A stretch of DNA of 64,000 nt from NCBI GenBank assembly GCA_904063045.1, contig CAJFCJ010000052.1:28110-92109 (forward strand), written 5' to 3'. The notes under the pieces were generated by a model. It did not search any database. It saw nothing but the letters and a program-made list of their open reading frames with translations, and was not told the DNA's origin. This document shows positions 55,490 to 64,000 of this stretch, piece by piece; within the stretch, counting starts at the first letter, position 1; each line of letters opens with the position of its first letter. The translations under genes were made by a program, and so were the position numbers. The stretch is from Dimorphilus gyrociliatus (Eukaryota > Annelida > Polychaeta > Dinophilidae).

Positions 55490-56555
55490 TCAAGAATTCT
55501 TTAAAATATGTTTACATAGGAAAATTTGAATAATTTTCCCTAATTGCAATCTCATACTGGGAAATATATAAACATATATAACAGTATGTAAAAACTTACT
55601 TATATATGCAATCCAAAGTAAAAGAAAGCTAATTTGAGTAGTATTCTGCCTGAAATAAGAACTTAACATCTTTCCAGCTAAACAAATATGTATAGGTGTC
55701 CAAAATCCATAAAATGTCACACATGTTAAAATCAATAGTTTAATCACTCTAAAATTTCTATTAGATTTTTTAGAAAATATTTTGAAATTTGCATGAATTT
55801 TTGTATTTTGTTTTCTTAAGTTAAAAATAACTTTAAATGTTGAAAAAAGTATGATTACAGATGTTAAAATTGGTCCAGAAATCATATAAAAAATTACATG
55901 TAAAGTGAATTTAATTGGTGGTGAACAAATAATTTCACTTTTTAAGAAAATGTATGGAGGAATTTTTAAAGCTTCTATCAAAGGTAGACTTGCAAGACAG
56001 ATTAGAAACATCCAAAGAAAACCAACAATCATTTTCACTCTCCTGTCAGTTACAATAATTTTATACCTAATAAACAACAGACAGGAAAAAGATTGTTTAT
56101 ACCATCAAGAAAATGGCTTCTAATACTACTCACTTTTTAGGGTATGTTATGGCAATATAACGATCAGTTGATATTAATGCTATTGTCCAGAATGATACCA
56201 TAGCATTTACTGTCCACACTGCACCAACACATTGGCAATATAAATATCCATAGAAAAATTGTCCATAAATTGAAGTAACAAATGATGTTGGTATAGAAAT
56301 AACATTTGTCATAAAATCAGCAAATGATATACTTATTAACAGAATTTTTGTCACCATAGGTATTTTTTTAACTTTTGGCAAGAAAATTATTGCTGAAAGT
56401 GATGAAAAAAATGACAAAAATACTGGAATACCAATTACAATGGACCTTAGTGGATTTGAAAATGGATGTTGAAATGTTCTGTTATCCATTAAATATGAAG
56501 ATATTAGATTTGTTTTGTCCAAAAAATTCTTTAAACGTACACACAAAAAAAACAC
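55490..56555 (-). CDS. Class A (rhodopsin-like) GPCR, two exons, intact
   Basis: Exons 56134-56555 and 55490-56066 joined by a 67-bp GT-AG intron, 999 bp, 332 residues. All seven helices are visible: TM1 IVIGIPVFLSFFSSLSAIIF, TM2 with SFADFMTN, TM3 ending ALISTDRYIAITYP (DRY intact), TM4 MIVGFLWMFLICLASLPLI, TM5 with YMISGPILTSVIILFS, TM6 LLILTCVTFYGFWTPIHICL and TM7 WIAYISKFLHTVIYVYIFP, where NPxxY is replaced by HTVIY. Cysteines in the TM3 start and in the second loop (EIICSPP) can form the conserved bridge. The subfamily (amine or peptide) cannot be assigned. The start at 56555 is the first in-frame ATG; a downstream ATG (MDNRTFQ) is an alternative. Confidence 0.8.
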
Positions 56556-56838
56556 ACATAAATTGACTTTAATTTCAGCTGTTGCAAATTGTTGATATTG
56601 TAAATATAATTTAATTATTACAGTTTTAAATTACACAAAATTGGTATGTTTTTAATATTTATTATAAATAATTACTGACAATTAACATTTTTCAAAGTGT
56701 AGCATATCATAGAAAGTTGGAGGAGTAATTTTCTCAGTAGAGTCATTTCAAAAGCTTCTTTGTTAGTTTCTCAAAAAAATTTCCATCAAAACAAGCTATT
56801 TTTAGAAAATAGGTCATAGTATATGATTAAAGGCTTAG

Positions 56839-57045
56839 GGATGTTGTTGAAAACGCCCACAGTTTTTCAGTTTGACCCTAACCCTAACCCAGCCCTGGAC
56901 CCTCTTTTTATGGCTTTACTGTTCCTAACCCTTAGTTTGGACCCACCTAATTACAAATCAATTGCTTAAATACTTTTCCTAACCTAATGCCAACCCAAAA
57001 TCTCACCCCAAAAATACACCAAAATGGGCGTTTTCAACAGCCCCC
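56839..57045 (+). mobile_element. Inverted-repeat element, subfamily 3
   Basis: About 207 bp, starting GGATGTTGTTGAAAACGCCC and ending GGGCGTTTTCAACAGCCCCC. The interior holds CCCTAACCCTAACCC as in the other subfamilies, but the inverted-repeat sequence is different. No 9-bp duplication was found. Confidence 0.75.
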
Positions 57046-57219
57046 GAATTTTCTTTCATACAGTAATTGTTTGTTGTGTCTGACGTGATTTATCATATTT
57101 TTTTAAAACAGAAATTTGCGTATACTAAAAGTATACTGACTGGAAGTGATGTCACTAAAAAATATGTAGTGATGCCAACCAAAAGTAATGTAATTCGTTT
57201 ACTTTGTCCTCTTTTTCTC

Positions 57220-57900
57220 TCATAATTTTGGTTTGAAATTGAAATTCTTTTATTCGACGCTGAAAACAGCATCTTAGATACAAAAATATTACATAAAAAT
57301 AGTGAAATAATAGGAATTAAACTATAAAGTGTTGCATGGACTGAAGATTGTATTTTTGTTGTAAAGTACTCAATTCCTCATATTTTATATTTATAGTCAA
57401 CAGGAGAACCCCATCTATCAGTTGGATGTTTCAGGATATATGAATGAGAATAGAAAAAAAATCCATATTCATAATAGATAAAAAATTCGAAAATAATTAT
57501 ACAACAAATAATTTTAGCTTTAAATCTTGTATATAAAGCTTTAGCTTTTGTTGGGTAAATAACAAATATTGTTCTTTCTATTGTAATGGCAACAAGTATC
57601 CATGAACTAGTTAAACTAAGAAAGTATTGTAATTGTTCCTCTAAATATACAGACATAATATAATGAGATTTGAGTATTTGTAAGAAATGAGTCAATATGT
57701 CTTGTACTTTGAAAAAAACTTCATAAAATCAGATATCCAGTGTCAATAACTGATAAAAATATTAGATAGATTGATATTGAACAATTTTTCATAGATGATT
57801 TATTAAATATTATAAATGAACAAATATTTCCAAACAGTCCAAATGTAAAAATTATTATATTTGAAATTATTCTAATTATTAAAATGCTTCTTGGACTCTA
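57220..57900 (-). pseudogene. Class A GPCR, truncated and frameshifted
   Basis: The minus strand shows TM1-TM2 (FTFGLFGNICSFIIF, then SISIYLIFLSVIDTGYLI). After a frame change TM3 follows with LTSSWILVAITIERTIFVIY (ERT in place of DRY), then TM4, an ECL2 with aromatic residues, and TM5 (VHATLYSLIPIISLFLCN). The pattern is that of invertebrate peptide receptors. TM6-TM7 are absent; a subfamily 3 inverted-repeat element lies about 170 bp beyond the last recognisable part. Confidence 0.6.
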
Positions 57901-57989
57901 AAGATCAAGGTCAGGATTGAACCACAATGTTGTATTATTCATCTCTTCTGTCTTTACCTTCACTCCATCACTCTCCTCAAATCCTGCAC

Positions 57990-57992
57990 ATT

Positions 57993-58053
<61 letters not shown>
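57990..58053. repeat. CA/TA microsatellite abutting the LTR
   Basis: Alternating CACACA followed by TATATA immediately before the first base of the 5' LTR; any target duplication is hidden in it. Confidence 0.9.
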
Positions 58054-58056
<3 letters not shown>

Positions 58057-58688
58057 ACAACTTTGGTTATATTTTACATGCTTGAACTCTATTATTTTAT
58101 GCAACATATACATGTACATCTTAAAACCTACGCAAGAAAATGCTATAACATTGGCCAAACATAAGTCTGATTAGTCAGCTTGAAGGTTCATCTTTAATTA
58201 CCAATAAAGGTTTGGCCAAGTTATAATTTAATTAACTTGCCTAGGGTGTGGCCAAGTTATAATTCAATTAACCTTCCTAAATGTTGAACCTTGTAACATC
58301 CTGTTACTAAAGATAAATATGAACTACACATTTCGGCAACTGTAAAGTGATGATTGGATGTCAGAGACAAACCTCAAAGTATATAAATCCTCATTATTCT
58401 CATTTGGCATGCAGCTTCCATCTGGACCCAAGGACCTGGGAAAATCATCTGGAAACAACCTCCACTGGAACCATCCATCTACTCCTCAACATTGGAAGAC
58501 AGTTTGGTAATTTGGCAACCTGCTATTACAAACTATCTACTCTGCTATTGAACTCTCATATTGTTACTTGCTTAAGTATTATTATTGCGAATAAACCATT
58601 TTAATTTAAACATTTGTTTAAAGGTTCGAGTAGAACCAGTATTGTTATAACTTGCAAACGCATAGATTTTGCCAGCAAGAGCAGTACA
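58054..58688 (+). repeat. 5' LTR of the Gypsy retrotransposon
   Basis: 635 bp, from TGTACAACTTTGG to GCAGTACA (short TGTAC/GTACA inverted ends). It contains a TATA-like TATATAAA at 58380-58387 and a polyadenylation-type AATAAA at 58590-58595, giving plausible U3, R and U5 parts. It matches the solo LTR at 25200-25834 in full length. The 3' LTR is beyond the window. Confidence 0.9.
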
Positions 58689-58692
58689 AATT

Positions 58693-58710
58693 TGGCGCAG
58701 TCGACAGGAT
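58693..58710 (+). promoter_or_regulatory. Primer-binding site, serine-tRNA-like
   Basis: TGGCGCAGTCGACAGGAT begins four bases after the LTR. Its complement ends CGACTGCGCCA, which has the form of a tRNA 3' acceptor end with CCA. A tRNA whose acceptor begins GCAGTCG, as in animal tRNA-Ser genes, would fit. The primer identity is an inference. Confidence 0.65.
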
Positions 58711-58748
58711 ATTCTTTTGGTTTATTCAAAAGTTTTGAGAAAGTAAAT

Positions 58749-61214
58749 ATGGCAGAAGGAGGAAATGGAAACGCCACTGGGGCAGTTACAGACTCTAACC
58801 CTTCAACCCCAGCAACTCCAACAATTACAATTCAGCCAGCAGGAATGTCAGAAAGGCAACAAAGACTAATTGAAGACTATGATAGATTGGTGAGTGAAAT
58901 GAAAAGAAATCGAATCACAATTCCAACAGATCATGGAGATGGAACACATCACCCAGCACAGAACCCAAATGTTGATATCACAACAGTAATTCAAGCATTA
59001 AGGGCTGCTTGGGACCGCCCTCAAAGAACTATTCTCAAGTTGTATGATGGAAGCAAGGAGTGTTCAAAATTCAAAGAAGACTTTAATCAGGCATGTTATG
59101 CTTATGGTTGGATAGGAGAAGATGTTGTGAAAGCAAATCTTTTAGATTATTTAACTGGTCCTGCAAAGGATTTGGTGTTGGCTCTGGATGGAGAGCCTAC
59201 TGTGGAGGAAATATGGAAAGCCCTCCATGACGAATTTGATCTAGATCCTTTGGAGTATCAGGAGAAATTGCTTAACTTAAAGCAAATGAATGGCGAAAGT
59301 GTGGTTCAGTTTGTTAATAGAGCAAAGAAATTGATAAAGAGGTTTTCTCCACCTAGACCAATGGAACCACAATTGCTTGCAACTATGAAAGAAATAAAAC
59401 TGATGGAAGTTTTACAAAGAGGATTACAACAGGATATTCTACATTTAGTGTACACCTTACATCCTAAATGTCAAACATTGGCAGAACTATATGAGGCTGC
59501 TAAGCAAGCAGAAACTTCATTAAAACTAACTCAAAGAAAACCGATCACAATGGTGTCAAAATTGGAAACTCAACAAAGAAAAGAGACCAAAAAGACCCAG
59601 GTAATCAGAAAAGATGCTTCTACAGAAACCCCAAATTTCTGGAATAGAAAGCATGTACCTGACAACAAAAATGCTACTAAAGAAAAGTTTTCAAGCCAAA
59701 AAGTCCAAAAGTATGCACCAACTACAACAAATAGGTATTATAAGAAAAATCAACCAGCAAAGACGATACTGAAAGAGGAACCTAAGCTACAAAAATTAGA
59801 AACATTAGACAATGAAAGCATGTCAGAAAACGACGAAGTTCAAGATATTCTCTGTTTTTCAGATAGTGACGAATCCACTTGTCAGCTGTTACAAAGCAAA
59901 CAATCTGAGCGAAATGCTTCAACATTTATTGGACAATTTGAAACTAATACAGGTTTTAAGTTTGATGCCTTGATAGACTCTGGTAGTGACAGATCTTTCA
60001 TTTCAAAAAAGGTATTAAGACAAGTTCAAGGAAAAGCATCCTTCCCAGAACAAACTGTGAAAAATGCTAGAGATGCTTCAGGAAATAGCATCGAGATATG
60101 TGGAGAAATCATTCTCAGACTTTATTTTAATGAAAAGATTATTAAACAACGCTTTCTGATCAACAAAATCATTACACAACAATGTATTATTGGGTGTGAC
60201 TTTCTACAACAAAATGGAGCTACCCTTGACTTTGGCAAGAGACAGATTATACTCCAGCCAGGTACAGAAAAGAATTACCCTGTTGGAACACAACACTTAT
60301 CTTTCAAAGGGTTTTACCCAGTTCCTCTTATTATGAAAAAGAATGAGAGTCAAATACATACCCTTCAGACAACAATTGAACAAGAAAATCCCGAGATGAA
60401 GAACAAAGTTACCCAAATTCTGGCAAAATATAAAGAAACTATTGCAGAAGACAGATTTGATATTGGCAATCCAGAGGTACCACCCTTGGAAATAACTCTT
60501 GAACCAGGTTCAACACCATATAGACAAAGGCCATATAGAATGCCTCCTCAAAAACAAGAAGAATGTAAGCAACAGATAGCTGAATTGGTAAAAAGCAAAG
60601 TTATTCAACCAAGCAAGAGCAATTGGGCTTCACCAATTGTTTTCGTAAGAAAGAAGGAAGGTAGTCTACGAATGTGTGTAGATTATAGAAAACTAAACAA
60701 AATGACAGTTAAAAACAAGTATCCACTGCCAAATCAAGATGATCTTTTTGACCATTTGGGAGGAGGAAATAAATTCTTTTCTACAATGGATTTGACAAGT
60801 GCATACCACCACATTAACATCAAGAAAGAAGATAGGTCTAAAACAGCATTTATTACACCTTTTGGCTTGTTTGAATTTATTAAGATGCCTTTTGGATTAA
60901 CCAATGCCCCTCCTCATTTCAGTTATGTAATGAATTCATTTGTGCTAAAGGATGTAAAGCATTTGTGCCTAAACTACCTTGATGACATAATAATATTTAC
61001 CAAGTCGCTGGACCAACATTGGGAAGCATTGGAGACCATTCTTCAACAGATTCAAAAGTACAATTTTAAGATTAAACTAAGTAAATGTGTGTTTTTGAAA
61101 GAACAAGTTCAATTCTTGGACACATTGTATCAGAAAAGGGGATTGAAACAGATAAGTCCAAGACAGATAAATTATATAATTTACAGCCACCAGTGTTTGC
61201 AAATTCACTACTAA
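58749..61214 (+). CDS. Gag-protease-RT part of a Ty3/Gypsy retrotransposon
   Basis: One frame from ATG 58749 (MAEGGNGNATG). The gag region (residues 1 to about 340) has a capsid-like helical section (LKLYDGSKECSKFKEDF, GPAKDLVLAL) but no CCHC zinc knuckle. The retropepsin has DALIDSGSDRSFIS and GCDFLQ (about 59960-60230). Reverse transcriptase blocks include SPIVFVRKKEGSLRMCVDYR, MDLTSAYHHI, MPFGLTNAP and the active-site YLDD (about 60975). A one-base loss near 61120 breaks the frame just after LKEQVQFL. Gag and Pol share a frame, so no programmed shift is needed between them. Confidence 0.9.
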   Translation: MAEGGNGNATGAVTDSNPSTPATPTITIQPAGMSERQQRLIEDYDRLVSEMKRNRITIPTDHGDGTHHPAQNPNVDITTVIQALRAAWDRPQRTILKLYDGSKECSKFKEDFNQACYAYGWIGEDVVKANLLDYLTGPAKDLVLALDGEPTVEEIWKALHDEFDLDPLEYQEKLLNLKQMNGESVVQFVNRAKKLIKRFSPPRPMEPQLLATMKEIKLMEVLQRGLQQDILHLVYTLHPKCQTLAELYEAAKQAETSLKLTQRKPITMVSKLETQQRKETKKTQVIRKDASTETPNFWNRKHVPDNKNATKEKFSSQKVQKYAPTTTNRYYKKNQPAKTILKEEPKLQKLETLDNESMSENDEVQDILCFSDSDESTCQLLQSKQSERNASTFIGQFETNTGFKFDALIDSGSDRSFISKKVLRQVQGKASFPEQTVKNARDASGNSIEICGEIILRLYFNEKIIKQRFLINKIITQQCIIGCDFLQQNGATLDFGKRQIILQPGTEKNYPVGTQHLSFKGFYPVPLIMKKNESQIHTLQTTIEQENPEMKNKVTQILAKYKETIAEDRFDIGNPEVPPLEITLEPGSTPYRQRPYRMPPQKQEECKQQIAELVKSKVIQPSKSNWASPIVFVRKKEGSLRMCVDYRKLNKMTVKNKYPLPNQDDLFDHLGGGNKFFSTMDLTSAYHHINIKKEDRSKTAFITPFGLFEFIKMPFGLTNAPPHFSYVMNSFVLKDVKHLCLNYLDDIIIFTKSLDQHWEALETILQQIQKYNFKIKLSKCVFLKEQVQFLDTLYQKRGLKQISPRQINYIIYSHQCLQIHY

Positions 61215-61813
61215 GCTTTGTTGCATTTTGTGGCTATTACAGAAAATTTATACAAGATTTTGCAAGAGTAGCTAAACCTCTGTATATGTTAATGAAACTA
61301 CATGGGAAAAAGGATAAATTGCAATGGACTGAGGAAGCCAAGCAATCATTTTTCAAGTTGAGAGATGCAGTAGTTAACCCTCCTGTATTACAACTACCTG
61401 ATTTTGCTAAAGATTTTCATTTAACAACAGATGCATCGAATGTAGCTGTAGGAGGAGTTCTTGAACAAGTTTATGTAGATGAGAATGGGAAGAAAACAAT
61501 GAAACCCATTGCCTACGCTTCAAAACAATTCAACAATAATCAAATGAAATATGCAGCCTATCAAAAGGAAGCATTTGGTGTTTACTGGGTTGTAAAGAAA
61601 TTTTTACATTACCTTCAAGACAAGCCATTCTTTTTATATACTGACCATCAGAGTCTAGTACAAACATTTAAGCAAAACAAATTGAATGTCAGCACAGCAA
61701 AATGGGTCATGGCTTTAATGGATTTAAAATTTACAATTAACTATGTGACAGGACGAAAAAATAGAGCAGATGCATTAACAAGATTAGAAGAATATACACC
61801 CCAAGGAAAGTAA
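61125..61813 (+). pseudogene. RT thumb/connection and RNase H part (shifted frame)
   Basis: Continues the polymerase in the next frame: GHIVSEKGIE, FCGYYRKFIQDFA, then RNase H with LTTDASNVAVGGVLEQ, EAFGVYWVVKKF, LYTDHQSLV and a final GRKNRADALTRL. The frame stops at 61811-61813, where a second one-base change separates it from the integrase part. Confidence 0.85.
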
Positions 61814-63070
61814 CATTTGAAGAGCTAATTCATGGAAAGATCAAAAAGGAGAATTCTCCCTCTATTTCAGTTAAAATGGAACAGTATGAACATACACCAG
61901 AGTTAACTTTTGTAGCTACCAGTGATAACAGTGAAGAGAAAATTGATTTGTCTTCTGTTGACTTACAGTCAGAGCAAGAAAAAGATGTGAATTTAAAATC
62001 AATTAAAGAATATTTAACATTGGATGGTCAGCTACCTATTCCTTATTTTGGAACTTTTACACCTTTCATAATGGAGATGTTTGTTCACAAGGAAATGATC
62101 TGGATTATCCTTGAAGAAAGAAACATTCTGGTTTTACCTGACCATTTGATGCTAACTCTGCTCCCTAAATTCCATAAAAATAAAATTCACAATCACCATG
62201 GACCCAGAATGACATTACAAATAATTACAAAGACCTTTTGGCACCCAAAATTAAAGATTATGATTGAGAATTCAATAAAGGATTGCACTTTGTGTGAACA
62301 AATGAATGGTAGGAGTAGAGTATACCTTTGGTAGAAACCTTTCACCCTGCATCACCAATGGAGTTGGTAGCCATGGATATAATGGGACCCTTACCCATGG
62401 TTAAGTCATACAGATTCATACTTGTGATAGTGGATCATTTCAGTAGATACACAGTTTTATATGCACTCAAACAGCAAACCAGTAAAGAAATTGCAAACCT
62501 TCTTTTCAACAGATTTTTTCCCATTTTTGGAATTCCAAAACAAATGTTGACAGATCAAGGAAGAAACTTTGTTGGTAAAGCTTTTAAAGAGTTTATGAAG
62601 GTATTAGGTATTGAGAAAATCCAAACAACAGCTTATAGAAGCCAGAGCAATGGACTAGTTGAACGAAGAAATAGAGAAGTGAGGAAGGAAATCAATAAAT
62701 TAGTGGTGGAAGAAAATCAGCATAACTGGGTTGCAAACCTACCCTTGATTCAAGCATTTTTGAATCAATCACCTGTAGGAAGTACAAGACTACCACCCAG
62801 GAACTTCTTTTTGGCACCAGCACAAGAACACTGATTGATGTAACAATGCATACTACCTCTCCTGAAACAAATGTACTATTTGTATTCAATCACCAGCAGC
62901 AATTAGTACAGTTAAGAGCTACAGCCTTCTGTAAATCCATCATGGCAAAAGAACAATATAGGGAAAGAAAGAATAGAAATCTCAATCTTCCAAAATATTT
63001 TGAGGTTGATGATGAAGTATTCTTAAGAAATGATGCTGCAAGAATTGCAATAACAAAAATCCTTCTTTAA
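61810..63070 (+). pseudogene. Integrase, three frame segments
   Basis: The zinc-binding HHCC module is recognisable (KIHNHHG, then CTLCEQMN; about 62190-62305). After a frame change near 62320 the catalytic core follows: MDIMGPLP (first Asp), LTDQGRNFVG (second Asp) and NGLVERRNREV (Glu). Another change near 62820 leads to a C-terminal part with QYRERKNRNLNLPKYFEVDD. A further change near 63070 leads into KWLGPYRITKV, the GPY/F-type module. The catalytic triad is intact but the reading frame is broken at several points. Confidence 0.85.
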
Positions 63071-63945
63071 AATGGTTAGGCCCATACCGAATAACAAAAG
63101 TCAATCATCAAAAGTGGATATATGAAATACAAATGGATGATAATACATGCAAGTTGGTACATGGTAGCAGATTAAGACTAGCCAATGAATCTAATAAGTT
63201 GGAAACAGGGAAAGAAAACAACAATCTTTCACCTTGTGGAGAAGGAAATAACAACCTCCAATATCTTTCTCAGGTAGAAGGAAGAAATGACTTCCAATTC
63301 CGTTTGAAGAATCAAAAAGGCCAAGAAGTCATTGCCTTGTGTGACACAGGAGCATTGAGATCCTTTATTACTGAAAAAGAAATCAAGTTAATGGATGTTA
63401 CAATTATGGATAAAGAAACAATTGGCTTACCAATTATAACTTCAGCTGATGGGAAAGCTTTAAAGCAAAAAGGAAGCGTAAAGCTGAATATCCAATTTGC
63501 TGGAGAAAGTATGGAACAAGAATTTATAGTTATGGAAAATCTAGACATAGCAATAATACTTGGTTGTGATTTCCTACAAACTGTGGGAGCAAACCTCAAT
63601 TTTGAAGCTAAACAGTGTTCTCTCAAATTTGATAGAAGGAAAGGGAACCTGGCTGAAAGAATAAGGCAACCTCAACTAAACAAAGTCACTATAGCCATGA
63701 TGGGACAGCATGACTCTTCATCAGAAAGTTCAGATAGTGATGACTCAGAGATGGAAGTTACTAATTCTGATACTGGTTATGACACAAGCAATACTTTCAA
63801 AACAGACAGTAATTACAGTCTCAATGAACCTTCAAGCTCATCTGAAAGTGATGACACAGAAACAAATAATGAACTGGATCAAAATACAGATTCAGAGGCA
63901 AACATTATCTCTGATAGAGAAGATGAAATTCTAGTTCAGACATGA
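63071..63945 (+). CDS. Post-integrase ORF with a second retropepsin-like domain
   Basis: The GPY/F-type region of integrase leads into about 270 residues that are not standard for Gypsy pol. They include ALCDTGALRSFITEKEI, with the DTGA aspartic-protease triad, and IILGCDFLQTVGANLNF, parallel to the first protease of the same element (LIDSGSDRSFIS; GCDFLQ). The end is a highly acidic Ser/Asp/Glu tail (SSESSDSDDSEMEV). No signal peptide, TM segment or envelope-like feature is seen. It could be a duplicated protease used as a structural domain, or part of a further gag-like protein running past the window. Confidence 0.65.
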
Positions 63946-64000
63946 GTCATATTATTGAAAGCAAAATTAATTGATAACCCATTCGGATAATGAGTCATAA

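Noticed and set aside
57898-58174. Open frames on both strands across the CA/TA microsatellite
   Set aside because: The translations are runs of Thr-His and Ile-Tyr, a product of simple repeats.
63071-63945. Downstream ORF of the retrotransposon as an envelope gene
   Set aside because: No signal peptide, membrane helix, furin-like site or cysteine pattern; it has an aspartic-protease-like core and an acidic tail instead.

Overview
This window is eukaryotic and almost certainly from an AT-rich invertebrate animal. Genes are split by short GT-AG introns (about 45-180 bp). The protein domains are animal-type: SRCR, C-type lectin, LDL-receptor class A, LGR-type 7TM, EGF/TSP1/kringle, a CARD-like NACHT-LRR protein, a STAT-like protein and a Slo potassium channel. 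About half of the recognisable sequence is transposon-derived. I cannot name the phylum from the sequence; a spiralian or cnidarian would both fit.

Layout. 1-4.1 kb: minus-strand receptor locus A (SRCR, lectin, LDLa, LRR), cut by a Tc1-type transposon and running off the left edge. 4.4-7.2 kb: LTR remnants and a small broken membrane-protein gene. 7.2-15.1 kb: plus-strand receptor locus B, the most complete copy: signal peptide, SRCR-like repeats, C-type lectin-like domain, LDLa repeats, LRRs, LGR-type hinge, seven membrane segments and a C-terminal protein-kinase-like domain. 15-19 kb: repeats and gene scraps. 19.4-20.6 kb: an intact seven-exon sulfotransferase-like gene. 21-25 kb: a FLYWCH/MULE transposase copy and an LRR pseudogene array, each carrying a nested insertion. 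25.2-25.8 kb: a solo LTR. 26.3-27 kb: a monocarboxylate-transporter-like exon with a Tc1-derived element just upstream of its start. 28.3-33.3 kb: an intact 12-exon gene for a 1,416-residue secreted, probably GPI-anchored mosaic protein. 34.4-35.5 kb: Slo-channel exon fragments and repeats. 36.2-38.2 kb: a STAT-like gene. 38.5-43.4 kb: minus-strand receptor locus C, which has lost TM1-TM6. 44.1-49.8 kb: a CARD-like NACHT protein with an LRR array of 17 units of exactly 57 residues. 52.6-54 kb: a broken, divergent actin gene. 55.5-57.9 kb: one intact and one truncated class A GPCR. 58.05 kb to the end: a Ty3/Gypsy LTR retrotransposon with a 635-bp 5' LTR, a Ser-tRNA-like primer site, several frameshifts and a second retropepsin-like domain downstream of integrase.

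Themes. The most unusual content is the receptor family at three loci. Its predicted chain joins pattern-recognition ectodomains (SRCR, lectin, LDLa, LRR) to a relaxin/LGR-like 7TM and then to a kinase-like domain whose catalytic loop is degenerate. A CARD-like NACHT-LRR gene and LRR pseudogenes in the same window suggest a region rich in recognition genes, many copies of which are decaying. A family of about 200-bp terminal-inverted-repeat elements carrying telomere-like CCCTAA repeats is present in eight copies of three subfamilies. Near-perfect 9-bp target duplications on several copies tie it to Mutator-type transposition. Several genes carry single-base frameshifts, while three multi-exon genes of 999, 798 and 4,251 coding bases are perfectly in frame, so assembly error alone is an unlikely general explanation.
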